55,093 nucleotides of DNA from Enhydrobacter aerosaccus (GTDB lineage: Bacteria; Pseudomonadota; Alphaproteobacteria; Reyranellales; Reyranellaceae): NCBI GenBank assembly GCA_903832005.1, contig CAIKZO010000111.1, forward strand, positions 1 to 55,093, written 5' to 3'. How positions within the stretch are numbered: the stretch's first letter is position 1; the number at the start of each line of letters is the position of its first letter. A program made the translations under genes and the position numbers. Shown here in pieces: positions 1 through 10,216 of this stretch. The notes below the pieces were generated by a model. The model ran no database searches and was not told the origin of the DNA. It saw nothing but the letters and a program-made list of their open reading frames with translations.

Positions 1-6
1 ATCTGT

Positions 7-973
7 TTAGCGCAAATGACAGGAAACGTGATGGCCCGGCGCAATTTCGCGCAGCAGGGGTGTTTCGACCTTGCAGCGGGCCACGGCATAGGGGCAGCGG
101 GTGTGGAAATGACAGCCCGTGGGCGGATTGACCGGGCTCGGCACGTCGCCCTGCAGGACGATCTTCTTGCGCTTCACGGCGGGGTCCGGCACCGGCACGG
201 CCGACAGCAGCGCCTCGGTGTAGGGATGCTGGCCGTTGGTGAATATCTCGCGCGTGTCGGCATATTCGACGATGCGGCCGAGATACATCACGGCGATGCG
301 GTGGCTGATGTGCTCGACCACCGCGAGATTGTGGCTGATGAACAGGTAACTGAGCTTTCGCTCGCGCTGCAGGTCCTGCAACAGGTTGATGACCTGCGCC
401 TGGATCGAGACGTCGAGCGCCGAGACCGGCTCGTCGCCCACGATCAGCTTCGGTCCCAGGGCGAGCGCGCGGGCGATGCAGATGCGCTGGCGCTGGCCGC
501 CCGAGAACTGGTGCGGATAGTTGGCCATCTGCGCACGCCGCAAACCGACGCGGTCAAACAGCGACGCCACCTGCTCCGCCCGCTCGCGCCGGTTGGCGAT
601 GCCATGGACGAACAGCGGCTCGCCCACGATGTCACCCGCCGTCATGCGGGGGTTGAGCGAGGAGAACGGGTCCTGGAAGACGATCTGCGCCTGCTTGCGG
701 AACGGCCGCAGCTCCTTCTTCGAGAGGCCGCTGATGTCCTGGCCGTTCATCTTCACGACGCCCGAGGTGGGCTCGATCAGACGCAGAATGGCGCGGCCGG
801 CCGTCGACTTGCCGCAACCCGACTCGCCCACGAGTCCGAGCGTCTCGCCTTCGCCGATGGTGAAGCTGATGCCGTCCACGGCATAGACCTGGCCCACGGT
901 GCGGCGCAGCAGGCCCTTCTTCACCGGGAAGTGCTTCTTAAGGTTCGTGACCTCGAGCACGGGAGTCTTGGCT

Positions 974-981
<8 letters not shown>
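7..981 (-). CDS. dppF: Peptide ABC transporter ATP-binding protein (DppF/OppF type)
   Basis: Second ATPase of a Dpp/Opp-type importer, powering uptake of peptides or similar solutes at the inner membrane. The 324-residue protein has Walker [10 protein letters not shown] near residues 52-60, the signature FSGGQRQR near 159-166 and Walker B LIVGDEP near 179-185. A C-terminal cysteine-rich oligopeptide-transporter region contains [11 protein letters not shown]. The start is the ATG at 981; an upstream extension reads arginine-rich out-of-frame sequence and was rejected. It overlaps the end of the DppD-like gene by 8 bp, so the two are translationally coupled. It is the last gene of the five-gene operon. 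Substrate cannot be told from sequence. Confidence 0.93.
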
Positions 982-1962
<981 letters not shown>

Positions 1963-1966
<4 letters not shown>

Positions 1967-2856
1967 GTGCGCTGCCGCGGGTCGAGGATGTCGCGCAGGG
2001 CGTCACCCAGGAGATTGGTGCCGAACACGGTGAGGCTGATCGCGACGCCGGGGAAGATCACCAGCCACGGCGCGGTGCGGACATACTCCGCTGCCGATTC
2101 CGAGAGCATGCGGCCCCACGAGGGATGCGGCTCGGGAATGCCGAGGCCGAGGAACGAAAGAGAAGCCTCGACCAGGATCGCCGAGCCGATCTGCGCCGTC
2201 GCCAGCACGATCAGCGGCGCGAGCGTATTCGGCAACACGTGGCGCACGGCGATGCGAAACTCGCCCATGCCGACGGCGCGCGCCGCCTCGACGAAGGGCT
2301 GCTCGCGCAGCGACAGCGTACTGGAGCGCACGACGCGGGCGACCGTCGGCACCAGCGGGATGGCGATGGCGATGATGGTGTTGCGCAACGACGGTCCCAG
2401 CGCCGCGGCCATCACAATGGCCATCACGAGCAGCGGAAGCGCCTGCATGATGTCGAGCAGGCGCTGCAGGAGGAGATCGAACCAGCCGCCGAGATAGCCG
2501 CTGGCGAGGCCCACGCTGATGCCAATGATGCCGCCCAGTCCCATGGCGCCCGCGCCGACGGCGAGCGAGATGCGCGCGCCGTGGACGACGCGGCTGTACA
2601 TGTCGCGGCCCATGAAGTCGGCGCCCAACCAGAACATGCTGCCGGGATGGGCGAGCGAGAACTTCGAGTTGGTCGCGGTCGGATCGGTCGGCGCGATCAC
2701 GTCGGCGAAGACCGCGGTCAGGATGAATATCGAGACGATGACAGCGCCGACGGCGCCCAGCGGATAACGCCGGGCGAGGAAGGCCGCCTGGCTCCAGAAG
2801 CCGGTGACGTTGGCGCCGGCGCGGGCAAGGGCCCGGTCGTGGTCGATGATGGCCAT
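1963..2856 (-). CDS. dppC: Peptide ABC transporter permease (DppC/OppC type)
   Basis: Inner-membrane channel subunit of 297 residues. An N-terminal cytoplasmic stretch and a first membrane segment (YPLGAVGAVIVSIFILTAVF) precede the conserved binding-protein-dependent transport domain. The EAA loop that contacts the ATPases is visible as EAARAVGMGEFRIAVRHVLP. A late segment carrying the LGLGIPEPHPSWGRML sequence is typical of OppC/DppC. It sits 16 bp after the DppB-like gene and overlaps the DppD-like start by 4 bp, so it belongs to the same transcript. Confidence 0.92.
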
Positions 2857-2872
2857 AGGGGTTCTCTGGCTC

Positions 2873-3820
2873 TCAGTCCGCGAACTTGATGCGGGGATCG
2901 AGGGCCATGTAGGCCATGTCGACCAGGAAATTGATCATGACCACCACGAAGGCGATCAGCATCACGAGGTTCTGCACGATCGGATAGTCGCGCCACAGGA
3001 TCGCCTCGACCAGGAAGCGCGCGACGCCCGGGATGTTGAACACCGTCTCGGTGACGATCAGGCCGCCCACCAGGAACGCCGCCTCGATGCCAATGACAGT
3101 AACCACGGGCAATAAAGCGTTGCGCAGCGCATGCTTGAAGTTGACGGCGATCATCGAGGCGCCCTTGGAGCGCGCGGTGCGGATGTAATCCTGGCGCAGC
3201 ACTTCCAGCATCGACGAGCGCGTCAGCCGCATGATCAGCGCCGAGCTGCGGAAGCCCACGACCATGGCCGGCAGGCCGAGCATGGCCACGTCGTCGAAGA
3301 AGCCGTGCGGATCGGAATTGTAGATCGGGATGGTGCCGAACCAGTGGACCGATCCCATCAGCACCAGCAGGCCGAGCCAAAACGACGGCAGCGACAGGCC
3401 GCTGAGGCTGATCACACGCAGGAAATAGTCGAGCTTGGTGTTCTGACGCACCGCACTGATCACACCCAGCGGCACGCCCAGCAGCACGGCGAAGAACAGC
3501 GCCATGCCGGCGAGCTTCCCGCTGATCGGGATGCGCGGCAGGATCTCGTCGATCGCCGGCTGCTCGGAGACGTAGGCATAGCCCAGGTCGCCACGGAACA
3601 GGCCGCCGATCCACTTGCCGTACTGCACGAGGATCGGCTGGTCGATGCCCAGCTCATGGGCGATCTTGGCCTTCTCCGCGGGATCGGAGATGCCCGAGGC
3701 ATTGGTCAGGATGTCGGCGATGTCGCCCGGCACGAGCCGCAGCATGACGAAGATCAGCACCGACATCCCGAACAAGGTCAGGACCATCAGCAGAAGCCGC
3801 CGGATGAGATAGGCGCCCAT
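2873..3820 (-). CDS. dppB: Peptide ABC transporter permease (DppB/OppB type)
   Basis: First permease subunit, 315 residues, beginning MGAYLIRRLLLMVLTLFGMS, the usual N-terminal anchor of the DppB/OppB family. The family GDLGYAY sequence and an EAA-type loop (RTARSKGASMIAVNFKHALR) are present, with about six predicted membrane segments. It follows the binding-protein gene by 9 bp. With the DppC-like subunit it forms the translocation pore. Confidence 0.92.
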   Translation of the reverse strand: MGAYLIRRLLLMVLTLFGMSVLIFVMLRLVPGDIADILTNASGISDPAEKAKIAHELGIDQPILVQYGKWIGGLFRGDLGYAYVSEQPAIDEILPRIPISGKLAGMALFFAVLLGVPLGVISAVRQNTKLDYFLRVISLSGLSLPSFWLGLLVLMGSVHWFGTIPIYNSDPHGFFDDVAMLGLPAMVVGFRSSALIMRLTRSSMLEVLRQDYIRTARSKGASMIAVNFKHALRNALLPVVTVIGIEAAFLVGGLIVTETVFNIPGVARFLVEAILWRDYPIVQNLVMLIAFVVVMINFLVDMAYMALDPRIKFAD

Positions 3821-3829
3821 CGACTACGC

Positions 3830-5443
3830 TTACTTATCCAGCCAGACGTCTTCGAAGCGCCAGCCGTTGTAGATGCTGTTCACCTGCAACAGGATGCCCT
3901 TGAGCTTCGGATCCCAGCAGGTGTTGTCGTAGTTGTGGCCGATGTTCGGACGCGCGGCGTCCTCGGCCAGCTTCTTTTCGATGTCCCACACCAGCTTCTT
4001 GCGCTTGTCGATGTCGGTTTCGGCCGACTGCTGGTCGATCAACTTGTCGACCTCGGGGTTGTTGTAGCCCGTGTAGTTGCGCTCCGACTTCGAATAGAAG
4101 TTCTCGTAGAAGAACGTGTCCGGATCGTCGACGCCGCCGCCGGTCAGGTTCATGCCGATCTGGTAGTCCTTCTTGGCGATCTTGTTGTACCAGACCGACG
4201 AATCGATCGGGTCGAGGTCGGCCTCGATGTAGATCTGCTTCAGCTGGTCTATCAGGATCACCGCCGGATCGCGGTAGATCGCGATGTTGCGCGTCGCCAC
4301 CTTGATCTTGAGCGGCTTGTCGGGGCCGTAGCCCAGCTTCTTCATGAGGGCCTGGGCCTCGGAGCGGCTCTTGGCGACGTCGGGGTTGTGGCCGGGCAGC
4401 AGCGCCACTTGGTCCTTGGGCATGCCCCAGACGCCGTACGGCGGCGGCAGCATCGCCGCGCCCTCGAGGTTATGGCCCTGGCTCAGGATGTCGGAGAAGG
4501 CCTTGAAGTCGATCGTGTCGACCAGGGCGCGGCGCACGTCGGGATTGTCGAACGGCGGCGCGTCGCGGTTGATCAGGATGTCGGAGCGGACGTTGGTCGG
4601 ACGCGCCTCGCAGACGGCGTCCTTCTTCTGCTCCATTACGTCCTTCAGCATCGGGAAGCTGACGTCGCTATCGAACGTCATGTCGAACTGGCCGGTCTGG
4701 AAGCCCAGCATGCGGGTCGAGCGGTTCGGCACGATCTTCCACTCGATCGCGTCGAGGTATGGCCGGCCCTTCTTCCAGTAGTCGGGATTCTTGACCAGCT
4801 TGATCACTTCATTGCGCTTGAACTCGGTCACCTTGAACGGACCAGTGCCGATCGGCTTGGTGCGCATGTCGCGGCCCGGCACGTGGCACGAATAGATCGG
4901 CGAATAACCGGCCGCGAGCATCGACATGAACGAGGGCTGCGGACGGCCGAGCGTGAAGGTCACCTCGTTGTCGCCGTTGGTCGTGACGCTCTTCAGGTTC
5001 GTGTACCAGATGCGGCGCGGGCTCTTGCGCATGATGTCGATCTTCTCGTCGAGACCGCTGACGGCGTCGAACGTGCACTTCACGTCCTTCGACGTGAACG
5101 GCTGGCCGTCGTGCCACTTCACGCCCGAGCGCAGCTTGAAGGTGAGCTTGGTCTTGGTGTCGTCCCACGCCCAGCTCTCGGCCAGGTCGGGCACGATCTT
5201 GTCGGGGCTGTTCACCTTCTCTTTGGGATCGAACAGGACGAGGTTGTTGAACACCGCCATGAACGGCTGGTTCACGGAGATCGTCGCTTCCTCGTGGATC
5301 GAGGCGCTGGGCGGGTTTTCACGATGGGCAAGATGAAGCGTGCCGCCCGCCTTCTGGGCAAATGCCGGTGACGCCACCGTCACCAAGCCCGTCGTCACCA
5401 AGGCAGCAAGACTCGCGGCCGCGACGGCCATACGCTTACGCAT
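3830..5443 (-). CDS. dppA: Peptide/solute-binding protein of ABC transporter (SBP family 5)
   Basis: Periplasmic receptor that delivers substrate to the DppBC pore. The 537-residue protein has a Sec signal peptide (lysine/arginine-rich start, hydrophobic core, SPAFAQ cleavage region near residue 29). It then shows family-5 features: the LAESW strand, KLRSGVKWHDGQPFTSKDV and a GTGPFKVTEF loop. The ATG at 5443 follows a strong ribosome binding site (GGGAGGAA). It is the first gene of the operon SBP-DppB-DppC-DppD-DppF, so the promoter should lie in 5444-5543. The named class is peptides, but many family members carry other ligands. Confidence 0.92.
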   Translation of the reverse strand: MRKRMAVAAASLAALVTTGLVTVASPAFAQKAGGTLHLAHRENPPSASIHEEATISVNQPFMAVFNNLVLFDPKEKVNSPDKIVPDLAESWAWDDTKTKLTFKLRSGVKWHDGQPFTSKDVKCTFDAVSGLDEKIDIMRKSPRRIWYTNLKSVTTNGDNEVTFTLGRPQPSFMSMLAAGYSPIYSCHVPGRDMRTKPIGTGPFKVTEFKRNEVIKLVKNPDYWKKGRPYLDAIEWKIVPNRSTRMLGFQTGQFDMTFDSDVSFPMLKDVMEQKKDAVCEARPTNVRSDILINRDAPPFDNPDVRRALVDTIDFKAFSDILSQGHNLEGAAMLPPPYGVWGMPKDQVALLPGHNPDVAKSRSEAQALMKKLGYGPDKPLKIKVATRNIAIYRDPAVILIDQLKQIYIEADLDPIDSSVWYNKIAKKDYQIGMNLTGGGVDDPDTFFYENFYSKSERNYTGYNNPEVDKLIDQQSAETDIDKRKKLVWDIEKKLAEDAARPNIGHNYDNTCWDPKLKGILLQVNSIYNGWRFEDVWLDK

Positions 5444-5543
5444 TAATTCCTCCCAGACGAAGCGCCTTGGGCGCCTATTCGTTTTCCCCGTGGCGCGAAG
5501 CTAACACATCGAATGCATCGGCCAAGTGCTATTGCGCCGCGCC

Positions 5544-5948
5544 TCAGGTGGGCATTCCGCTGGTGGCGGGGCCTTTCAATTCGATCTGGTTGCCTTCCGG
5601 ATCGTCGAAGTAGACGGAGGGACCCGTGCCTTCCGCGCCGAAGCGCTGGACGGTTTCGCCCAACGCAATGCCGAGCGGCGACAGGTGCTTTGCCATCGCA
5701 TCGCGGTCGAAAGGTTCTACACGGAAACAGAGGTGATCCATGTTGCCATGCTTGTCGGTTTCTGGGCCGCCGCGTTCCTTGTCGATGAGGTCCAGCATCG
5801 AGGCGCCCGCGCGCATCTGAACGAGCTTGAGCTCGTCCAGCCGGCGCACGACCTTGAAGCCCAGGGCACTCTCGTAGAAGGCCACCATCGAAGCGAGATT
5901 TCGCACCCGCAGCACGACATGATCGATTCGTTCGACATGGAAAGTCAT
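5544..5948 (-). CDS. VOC-superfamily (glyoxalase/dioxygenase-like) protein
   Basis: Small single-domain protein of 134 residues with the vicinal-oxygen-chelate fold. It starts MTFHVERIDHVVLRVRNLAS and contains the second-half strand VYFDDPEGNQIELKGP, which carries the usual metal-ligand glutamate. The likely metal residues are the early His and the late Glu. The ATG at 5948 is chosen because the upstream in-frame extension encodes no VOC sequence and overlaps the divergent aldolase gene. It is transcribed divergently from the HpcH/HpaI aldolase 43 bp away. The substrate is unknown. Confidence 0.85.
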   Translation of the reverse strand: MTFHVERIDHVVLRVRNLASMVAFYESALGFKVVRRLDELKLVQMRAGASMLDLIDKERGGPETDKHGNMDHLCFRVEPFDRDAMAKHLSPLGIALGETVQRFGAEGTGPSVYFDDPEGNQIELKGPATSGMPT

Positions 5949-5991
5949 GGCCGATAGCCTAGCGCAAAACACGCTGTAGAGGGAGAGAGAC

Positions 5992-6777
5992 ATGGCCCAG
6001 ACGATCAACGCCGCCAAGGCGCGGCTCCGCAAGGGCGAGCTGGCGATCGGGTGCGGCATCCGGCTGGTGCGCAACGTCGACATCATCAAGATCATGAAGG
6101 CCGCCGGCTTCGACTGGATGTTCATCGACTGTGAGCATGGCTCGATGTCGATCGAGACAGCGTGCGAGCTGTCCGTCGCGGCGCAGGATTCGGGCGTCGC
6201 GCCGATCGTGCGCGTGCCCTACGGCCAGCTCACCATGGCGACCCGCATGCTCGACGGCGGCGCGCTCGGCATCGTGATCCCGCACGTCGACACGGCGGAG
6301 GAAGCGAAGGAAATCGTCGACAAGCTGCGTTACCCGCCGCGCGGCCATCGCTCGGTCGGTAGCGCCGACGCACAGTTCGACTATGCGCCGCCGCCGCTCG
6401 GCGAGATGACCAAGGCGGTCGACGAGCAGATGCTTCTCACCGTGATGATCGAGACGCCCAAGGCGGTCGAGAACGCCGAGGCGATCGCCGCCGTGCCGGG
6501 CATCGACTGCCTGCTGGTCGGCTCGAGCGACCTGTCGATGGAGCTGGGCATTCCCGGCGACCGCGGCCACCAGAAGATCCAAGACGCCGTCGACAAGGTC
6601 GTGGCCGCCTGCACGAAGCACGGCAAATGGCCCGGCATGGGTGGCGCCTATAGCGACGAGCTGCTCAAGCTCTACATCGGCAAGGGCATGAAGATGATCC
6701 TGTCGGGCAACGACATGCCGCTGATGATCGCCGCCACCAAGGCCCTCCAGGGCAAGGTGCGGGCATTTCAGAAATAG
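5992..6777 (+). CDS. HpcH/HpaI-family aldolase
   Basis: Class II pyruvate-type aldolase/citrate lyase family enzyme of 261 residues, in the cytoplasm. Family motifs seen: the catalytic-histidine sequence FIDCEHGSMS, the phosphate/pyruvate-binding arginine in PIVRVPYG, the metal-ligand glutamate in VMIETPKAVENA and the aspartate in VGSSDLSMELG. Family members split 4-hydroxy-2-oxo acids (for example in homoprotocatechuate breakdown) to pyruvate and an aldehyde. The ATG at 5992 follows a GGGAGAGAGA ribosome binding site. The neighbouring ThDP decarboxylase and VOC protein suggest an aromatic or 2-oxo-acid catabolic setting, which is inference. Confidence 0.9.
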   Translation: MAQTINAAKARLRKGELAIGCGIRLVRNVDIIKIMKAAGFDWMFIDCEHGSMSIETACELSVAAQDSGVAPIVRVPYGQLTMATRMLDGGALGIVIPHVDTAEEAKEIVDKLRYPPRGHRSVGSADAQFDYAPPPLGEMTKAVDEQMLLTVMIETPKAVENAEAIAAVPGIDCLLVGSSDLSMELGIPGDRGHQKIQDAVDKVVAACTKHGKWPGMGGAYSDELLKLYIGKGMKMILSGNDMPLMIAATKALQGKVRAFQK

Positions 6778-6792
6778 TTTCTTCGCTGGGGA

Positions 6793-8439
6793 CTACCTCT
6801 TCCCCTCGATCTCGATCTCGATGAGATGCGGCTTGCCGGACGCGAAGGCAGCCGCAACGGCGGCCTTGATGTCGTCGGCCTTGGCGACATGCGTGCCCGC
6901 GACTCCCATGCCCTTGGCAAGATCGACGAAGCCCATCACCGGACCCGTCAGGTCCATGTGCTGGTAGGGCTTGTTCGACTTCACCTCGAATTTCTGGCGA
7001 TAGGCATCGATATTGTGCTTCAGCACACGATACTCGCGATTCGCCAGGATCACGAACACGATCGGCAGCTCGTGATGCGCCGCCGTCCAGAGCGCCTGGA
7101 TCGAGTACATGGATGAACCATCGCCCGAGACGCAGAGGATCGGGCGTTTCTTCTGCGCAACGCCGACGCCGATCGCGCCGGCCAGCCCCTGGCCGATGCC
7201 GCCGCCGCGGCCAGAGTAATAATCGCCCGGCCCGGCGAAGGGGAACGACTTGAAGAGATCGAGATTGGCGGTGATCGTTTCATCCACGATCACGACGTCC
7301 TGGGGTGAGCCCGCCTTGAGCTCGGCCATGCAGCGCGCCATCGAGGTCGGCGTGCGTGACCACGCCTTCTCGACGCGTGCTTTTTGCGCGGCGTCCTCGG
7401 AGTCCTTCTGGGCTTTCAGCGCGTCGTTGCGCTTGGCCGCGCCATCGATCTTCGGCAGCGCCGCGTCGAGAGCAACAAGCGCCTTGCCAACATCAGCCAC
7501 CACGCCGGCATCGAGCGTGAAATTGTAGGCAAGCCGCGATGGTGCGGCTTCGATCTGAAGGAGCTTGGTGCCCGGCGCGAAGGGCGAACCGGGACCGTAC
7601 CAAACCTCTTCGAAGAACGGCCCGCCCACCATCAGGACGAGATCGTTGCCCGCCAACTGCTTGGCGATGCCGGGCGCTTCAAAGGCGAGCGTGCCGCGAT
7701 AGGCCGCGTGATCGGTCGGGAACGAGTTCTGGCCGCGCAAGCCTTCCTGCCACACCGACGCGCCGATCTTCTCGACGATGGAGAGCAACGTCTTGTCCGC
7801 GCCTGCGCGCGCGATGTCGTCACCGGCGACAATGGCCGGCGACTTCGCGGCGGCGATCAGCTTCACCAGCGCCGCGATGCCGGCGGGATCGGGCACGGCC
7901 TTCGGAAAGATGGTCGCGGGCCTGGTCGGCGCGACGGCAGTCTCCTGCTCCATTACGTCGATCGGCAGCGCCACGAACACCGGACCGGCCGGCGCTTCGT
8001 TCGCGATCTTGAAGGCGCGCTGCAGGATCGGACCGAGCTCGTCCGCGCGCTCGACCTGCACGCTCCACTTGGTGACGGGCGCCGCGATGGCGGCCAGATC
8101 GTGGCCCAGCACGGGATCGCGCAGCCGCATGCGCGTGTCCTGCTGCCCCGCGGTCACCACCATCGGCGTGTTGTTCTTCAGTGCGCCGTAGATCATGCCG
8201 ACCGCATTGCCGAGGCCCGGCGCCACATGCAGGTTCACGAAGGCCGTCTTGCCCGACGCCTGGCCGTAGAAGCTCGCGGCACCAACGGCCACGCCCTCGT
8301 GCAGATGCACGATGTATTCGATCGACGGATAGTCGGGCAGCGAATCGAGCAGCGGGCTCTCGGTCGTGCCGGGATTACCGAAGATATGGTCGACGCCGTG
8401 GTTAACAAGCGTCTCCATCAGAACCTGGCGGCCGCGCAT
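6793..8439 (-). CDS. Thiamine-diphosphate-dependent enzyme, benzoylformate decarboxylase / acetolactate synthase-like
   Basis: A 548-residue ThDP enzyme with the three standard domains. The N-terminal pyrimidine domain carries the catalytic glutamate in HLHEGVAVGAA. A central domain follows. The C-terminal pyrophosphate domain has GDGSSMYSIQALWTAAHHEL and the downstream Asn/Tyr region (ILANREYRVLKHN). The opening FGNPGTTESPLLDSL is closer to benzoylformate decarboxylase (MdlC) than to biosynthetic acetolactate synthase. It probably decarboxylates a 2-oxo acid. It converges on the HpcH/HpaI aldolase gene with a 15-bp gap. No catalytic residue appears lost. Confidence 0.88.
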   Translation of the reverse strand: MRGRQVLMETLVNHGVDHIFGNPGTTESPLLDSLPDYPSIEYIVHLHEGVAVGAASFYGQASGKTAFVNLHVAPGLGNAVGMIYGALKNNTPMVVTAGQQDTRMRLRDPVLGHDLAAIAAPVTKWSVQVERADELGPILQRAFKIANEAPAGPVFVALPIDVMEQETAVAPTRPATIFPKAVPDPAGIAALVKLIAAAKSPAIVAGDDIARAGADKTLLSIVEKIGASVWQEGLRGQNSFPTDHAAYRGTLAFEAPGIAKQLAGNDLVLMVGGPFFEEVWYGPGSPFAPGTKLLQIEAAPSRLAYNFTLDAGVVADVGKALVALDAALPKIDGAAKRNDALKAQKDSEDAAQKARVEKAWSRTPTSMARCMAELKAGSPQDVVIVDETITANLDLFKSFPFAGPGDYYSGRGGGIGQGLAGAIGVGVAQKKRPILCVSGDGSSMYSIQALWTAAHHELPIVFVILANREYRVLKHNIDAYRQKFEVKSNKPYQHMDLTGPVMGFVDLAKGMGVAGTHVAKADDIKAAVAAAFASGKPHLIEIEIEGKR

Positions 8440-8511
8440 ATGTTCGCTCCCTTCGCTTTCCTGCTTGGTATGGGAAAGCGAAGGCGCTTGTCGAGGCCTA
8501 TCGGTCGGCGG

Positions 8512-10098
8512 CTACTGAACCTTTTCCGCGTTCCAAAACACCATCGCCGACATCGGCGGCAGCCAGCCTTTGGTGGTCGTGCGATAGGCAAACAGGCCGT
8601 ACCACTCGCCCAGCGGGAAATGCGTGCCGAGCGTAACGGCACGGACCTGGATCTCGTCGGCGATCGTCTTGCGCTTCGTGGCATCCGGTTCGAGCGCGAA
8701 CTGGTCGCGCAGCTCCTCGATCCGCTTGTCGCAGGGCCAGCCGGGCGTGGCCTTGTCGCACGAGGCGATGAGGTTCTGCGACACGATCGGATCCGACGAA
8801 TCGAGCGCGCCCCAGCTCGTTGCGAAGGCGCTCCAGCCGCCCTGCGCCAACGGGTCCTTCTTATTGGTGCGCGCCACGGTGGTCTGCCAGTCGAGATCGA
8901 CCATGTTGACCTTGAAGCCCGCGGCTTCGAGCTGCGCCTTGGCGACCGGCGCCAGGTTGGTGAGCGCCGGCAGGTCGGTCGAGTGCATCAGCAGGACGGG
9001 CGTGCCGTCATAACCTGCCTCCTTCAAGAGCTCCTTGGCCTTGGCCGTGTTGCCCTGGAGCCGACCTTCCATGCCGGCGTCGCTCGCGAGCGGCGTGTTG
9101 CAGATGAAGTAGGCCTTGCAGGTCGCATAGAACTTGTCGTTGCCGACTTGCGCCTCCAGGAACGGCTTCTGGTCGAGCGCATAGCCCATCGCTTCGCGCA
9201 CCTTCGGATTGTCCATCGGCGGATGCAGCCAGTTCGGGCGGAACGTGTATTGGCCCGGGAACTTGCCACGCATGAAGGCGATGTTCTTGTCCTTCTCCAG
9301 CACCGGCTGCAGGTCGAGTGGCAGCTGCTCCATGGCATCGACTTCGCCGTTCTGCAGCGCACTCACCGCCGTCTGCACATCGGGAATCCAGACCCATTCG
9401 ATGCGGTCGATCTTGGCGACCTTGCCGCCGGCCAGGCCCGAGGGCGGCTCGGCGCGCGGCTTGTAGTTCGGGTTCTTGACGTAGACGACCTTTTCGCCGG
9501 GCTTCCATTCGTCGGTCTTGAAGATCCACGGACCCGATCCGGTCGTCTCCTTGATCTGCTCGGAGCCCGGCGTATCGGCGATGCGCTTGGGCATCATGAA
9601 GGGCACGGTGCTGCCGGGCTTGGCGAGCGAGGCGATGACGAAGCCGTAGGCGTCTTTCAGACTGATCTTGAAGGTCTTGTCATCGACGACGTCGAACGAC
9701 TGGACGTGCTGCAGGAGGCGCGCGCCGACGCCGTCGCGCGAGGCCCATCGCTTGATCGACTGGATGCAATCCTCCGCCGTCACCGGCTTGCCGTCATGCC
9801 ACGCGAGGCCGTCGCGTAGCTTGAAGGTGTAGACCAGCTTGTCGTCGCTTACCGTGTAGCTGTCGACCATCTGCGGCTGTGGCTTGAGGTCGGCGTCGAG
9901 CGCGAACAACGTGTCGTAGATCAGATAGGCGTGGGTGCGGATGATCTGCGCCGACACCCAGATCGGATCGATCACCTTGAGGTCGGAGGTCATCACGATC
10001 TTGAGCGTCGACGGCTTCTGCGCCGACGCCGCCAGAGGCAGGGCCGCTACGGCCAGGGCCAGACCGCCAATTACCGTACGCCTGAGCTGTCCGAGCAT
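8512..10098 (-). CDS. Orphan ABC transporter substrate-binding protein (SBP family 5)
   Basis: Periplasmic binding protein of 528 residues with signal peptide MLGQLRRTVIGGLALAVAAL...ASAQ. It contains KLRDGLAWHDGKPVTAEDC, GSGPWIFKTDEWKPGEKVVY and SALQNGEVDAMEQLP, all family 5. The ATG at 10098 is preferred over a start 15 codons upstream because GGAGGAG lies 6-7 bases before it. No permease or ATPase is adjacent, so it must share a transporter encoded elsewhere or act alone. It is clearly paralogous to the protein at 12938-14530: the same WKPGEKVV, SGLAGAK and LAPVAKAQLEAAGFKV blocks occur at the same places. Confidence 0.9.
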   Translation of the reverse strand: MLGQLRRTVIGGLALAVAALPLAASAQKPSTLKIVMTSDLKVIDPIWVSAQIIRTHAYLIYDTLFALDADLKPQPQMVDSYTVSDDKLVYTFKLRDGLAWHDGKPVTAEDCIQSIKRWASRDGVGARLLQHVQSFDVVDDKTFKISLKDAYGFVIASLAKPGSTVPFMMPKRIADTPGSEQIKETTGSGPWIFKTDEWKPGEKVVYVKNPNYKPRAEPPSGLAGGKVAKIDRIEWVWIPDVQTAVSALQNGEVDAMEQLPLDLQPVLEKDKNIAFMRGKFPGQYTFRPNWLHPPMDNPKVREAMGYALDQKPFLEAQVGNDKFYATCKAYFICNTPLASDAGMEGRLQGNTAKAKELLKEAGYDGTPVLLMHSTDLPALTNLAPVAKAQLEAAGFKVNMVDLDWQTTVARTNKKDPLAQGGWSAFATSWGALDSSDPIVSQNLIASCDKATPGWPCDKRIEELRDQFALEPDATKRKTIADEIQVRAVTLGTHFPLGEWYGLFAYRTTTKGWLPPMSAMVFWNAEKVQ

Positions 10099-10216
10099 GC
10101 TGCTCTCCTCCGTGCGGTCCGCGCCGCGAGACTGATTAAGCAAAATCCACGCGACGCCCGCGCCTTACCTGTGGATTTTGCTTTAGGATCGCCGGCAGGG
10201 ATAGGGAGAAGCGCAA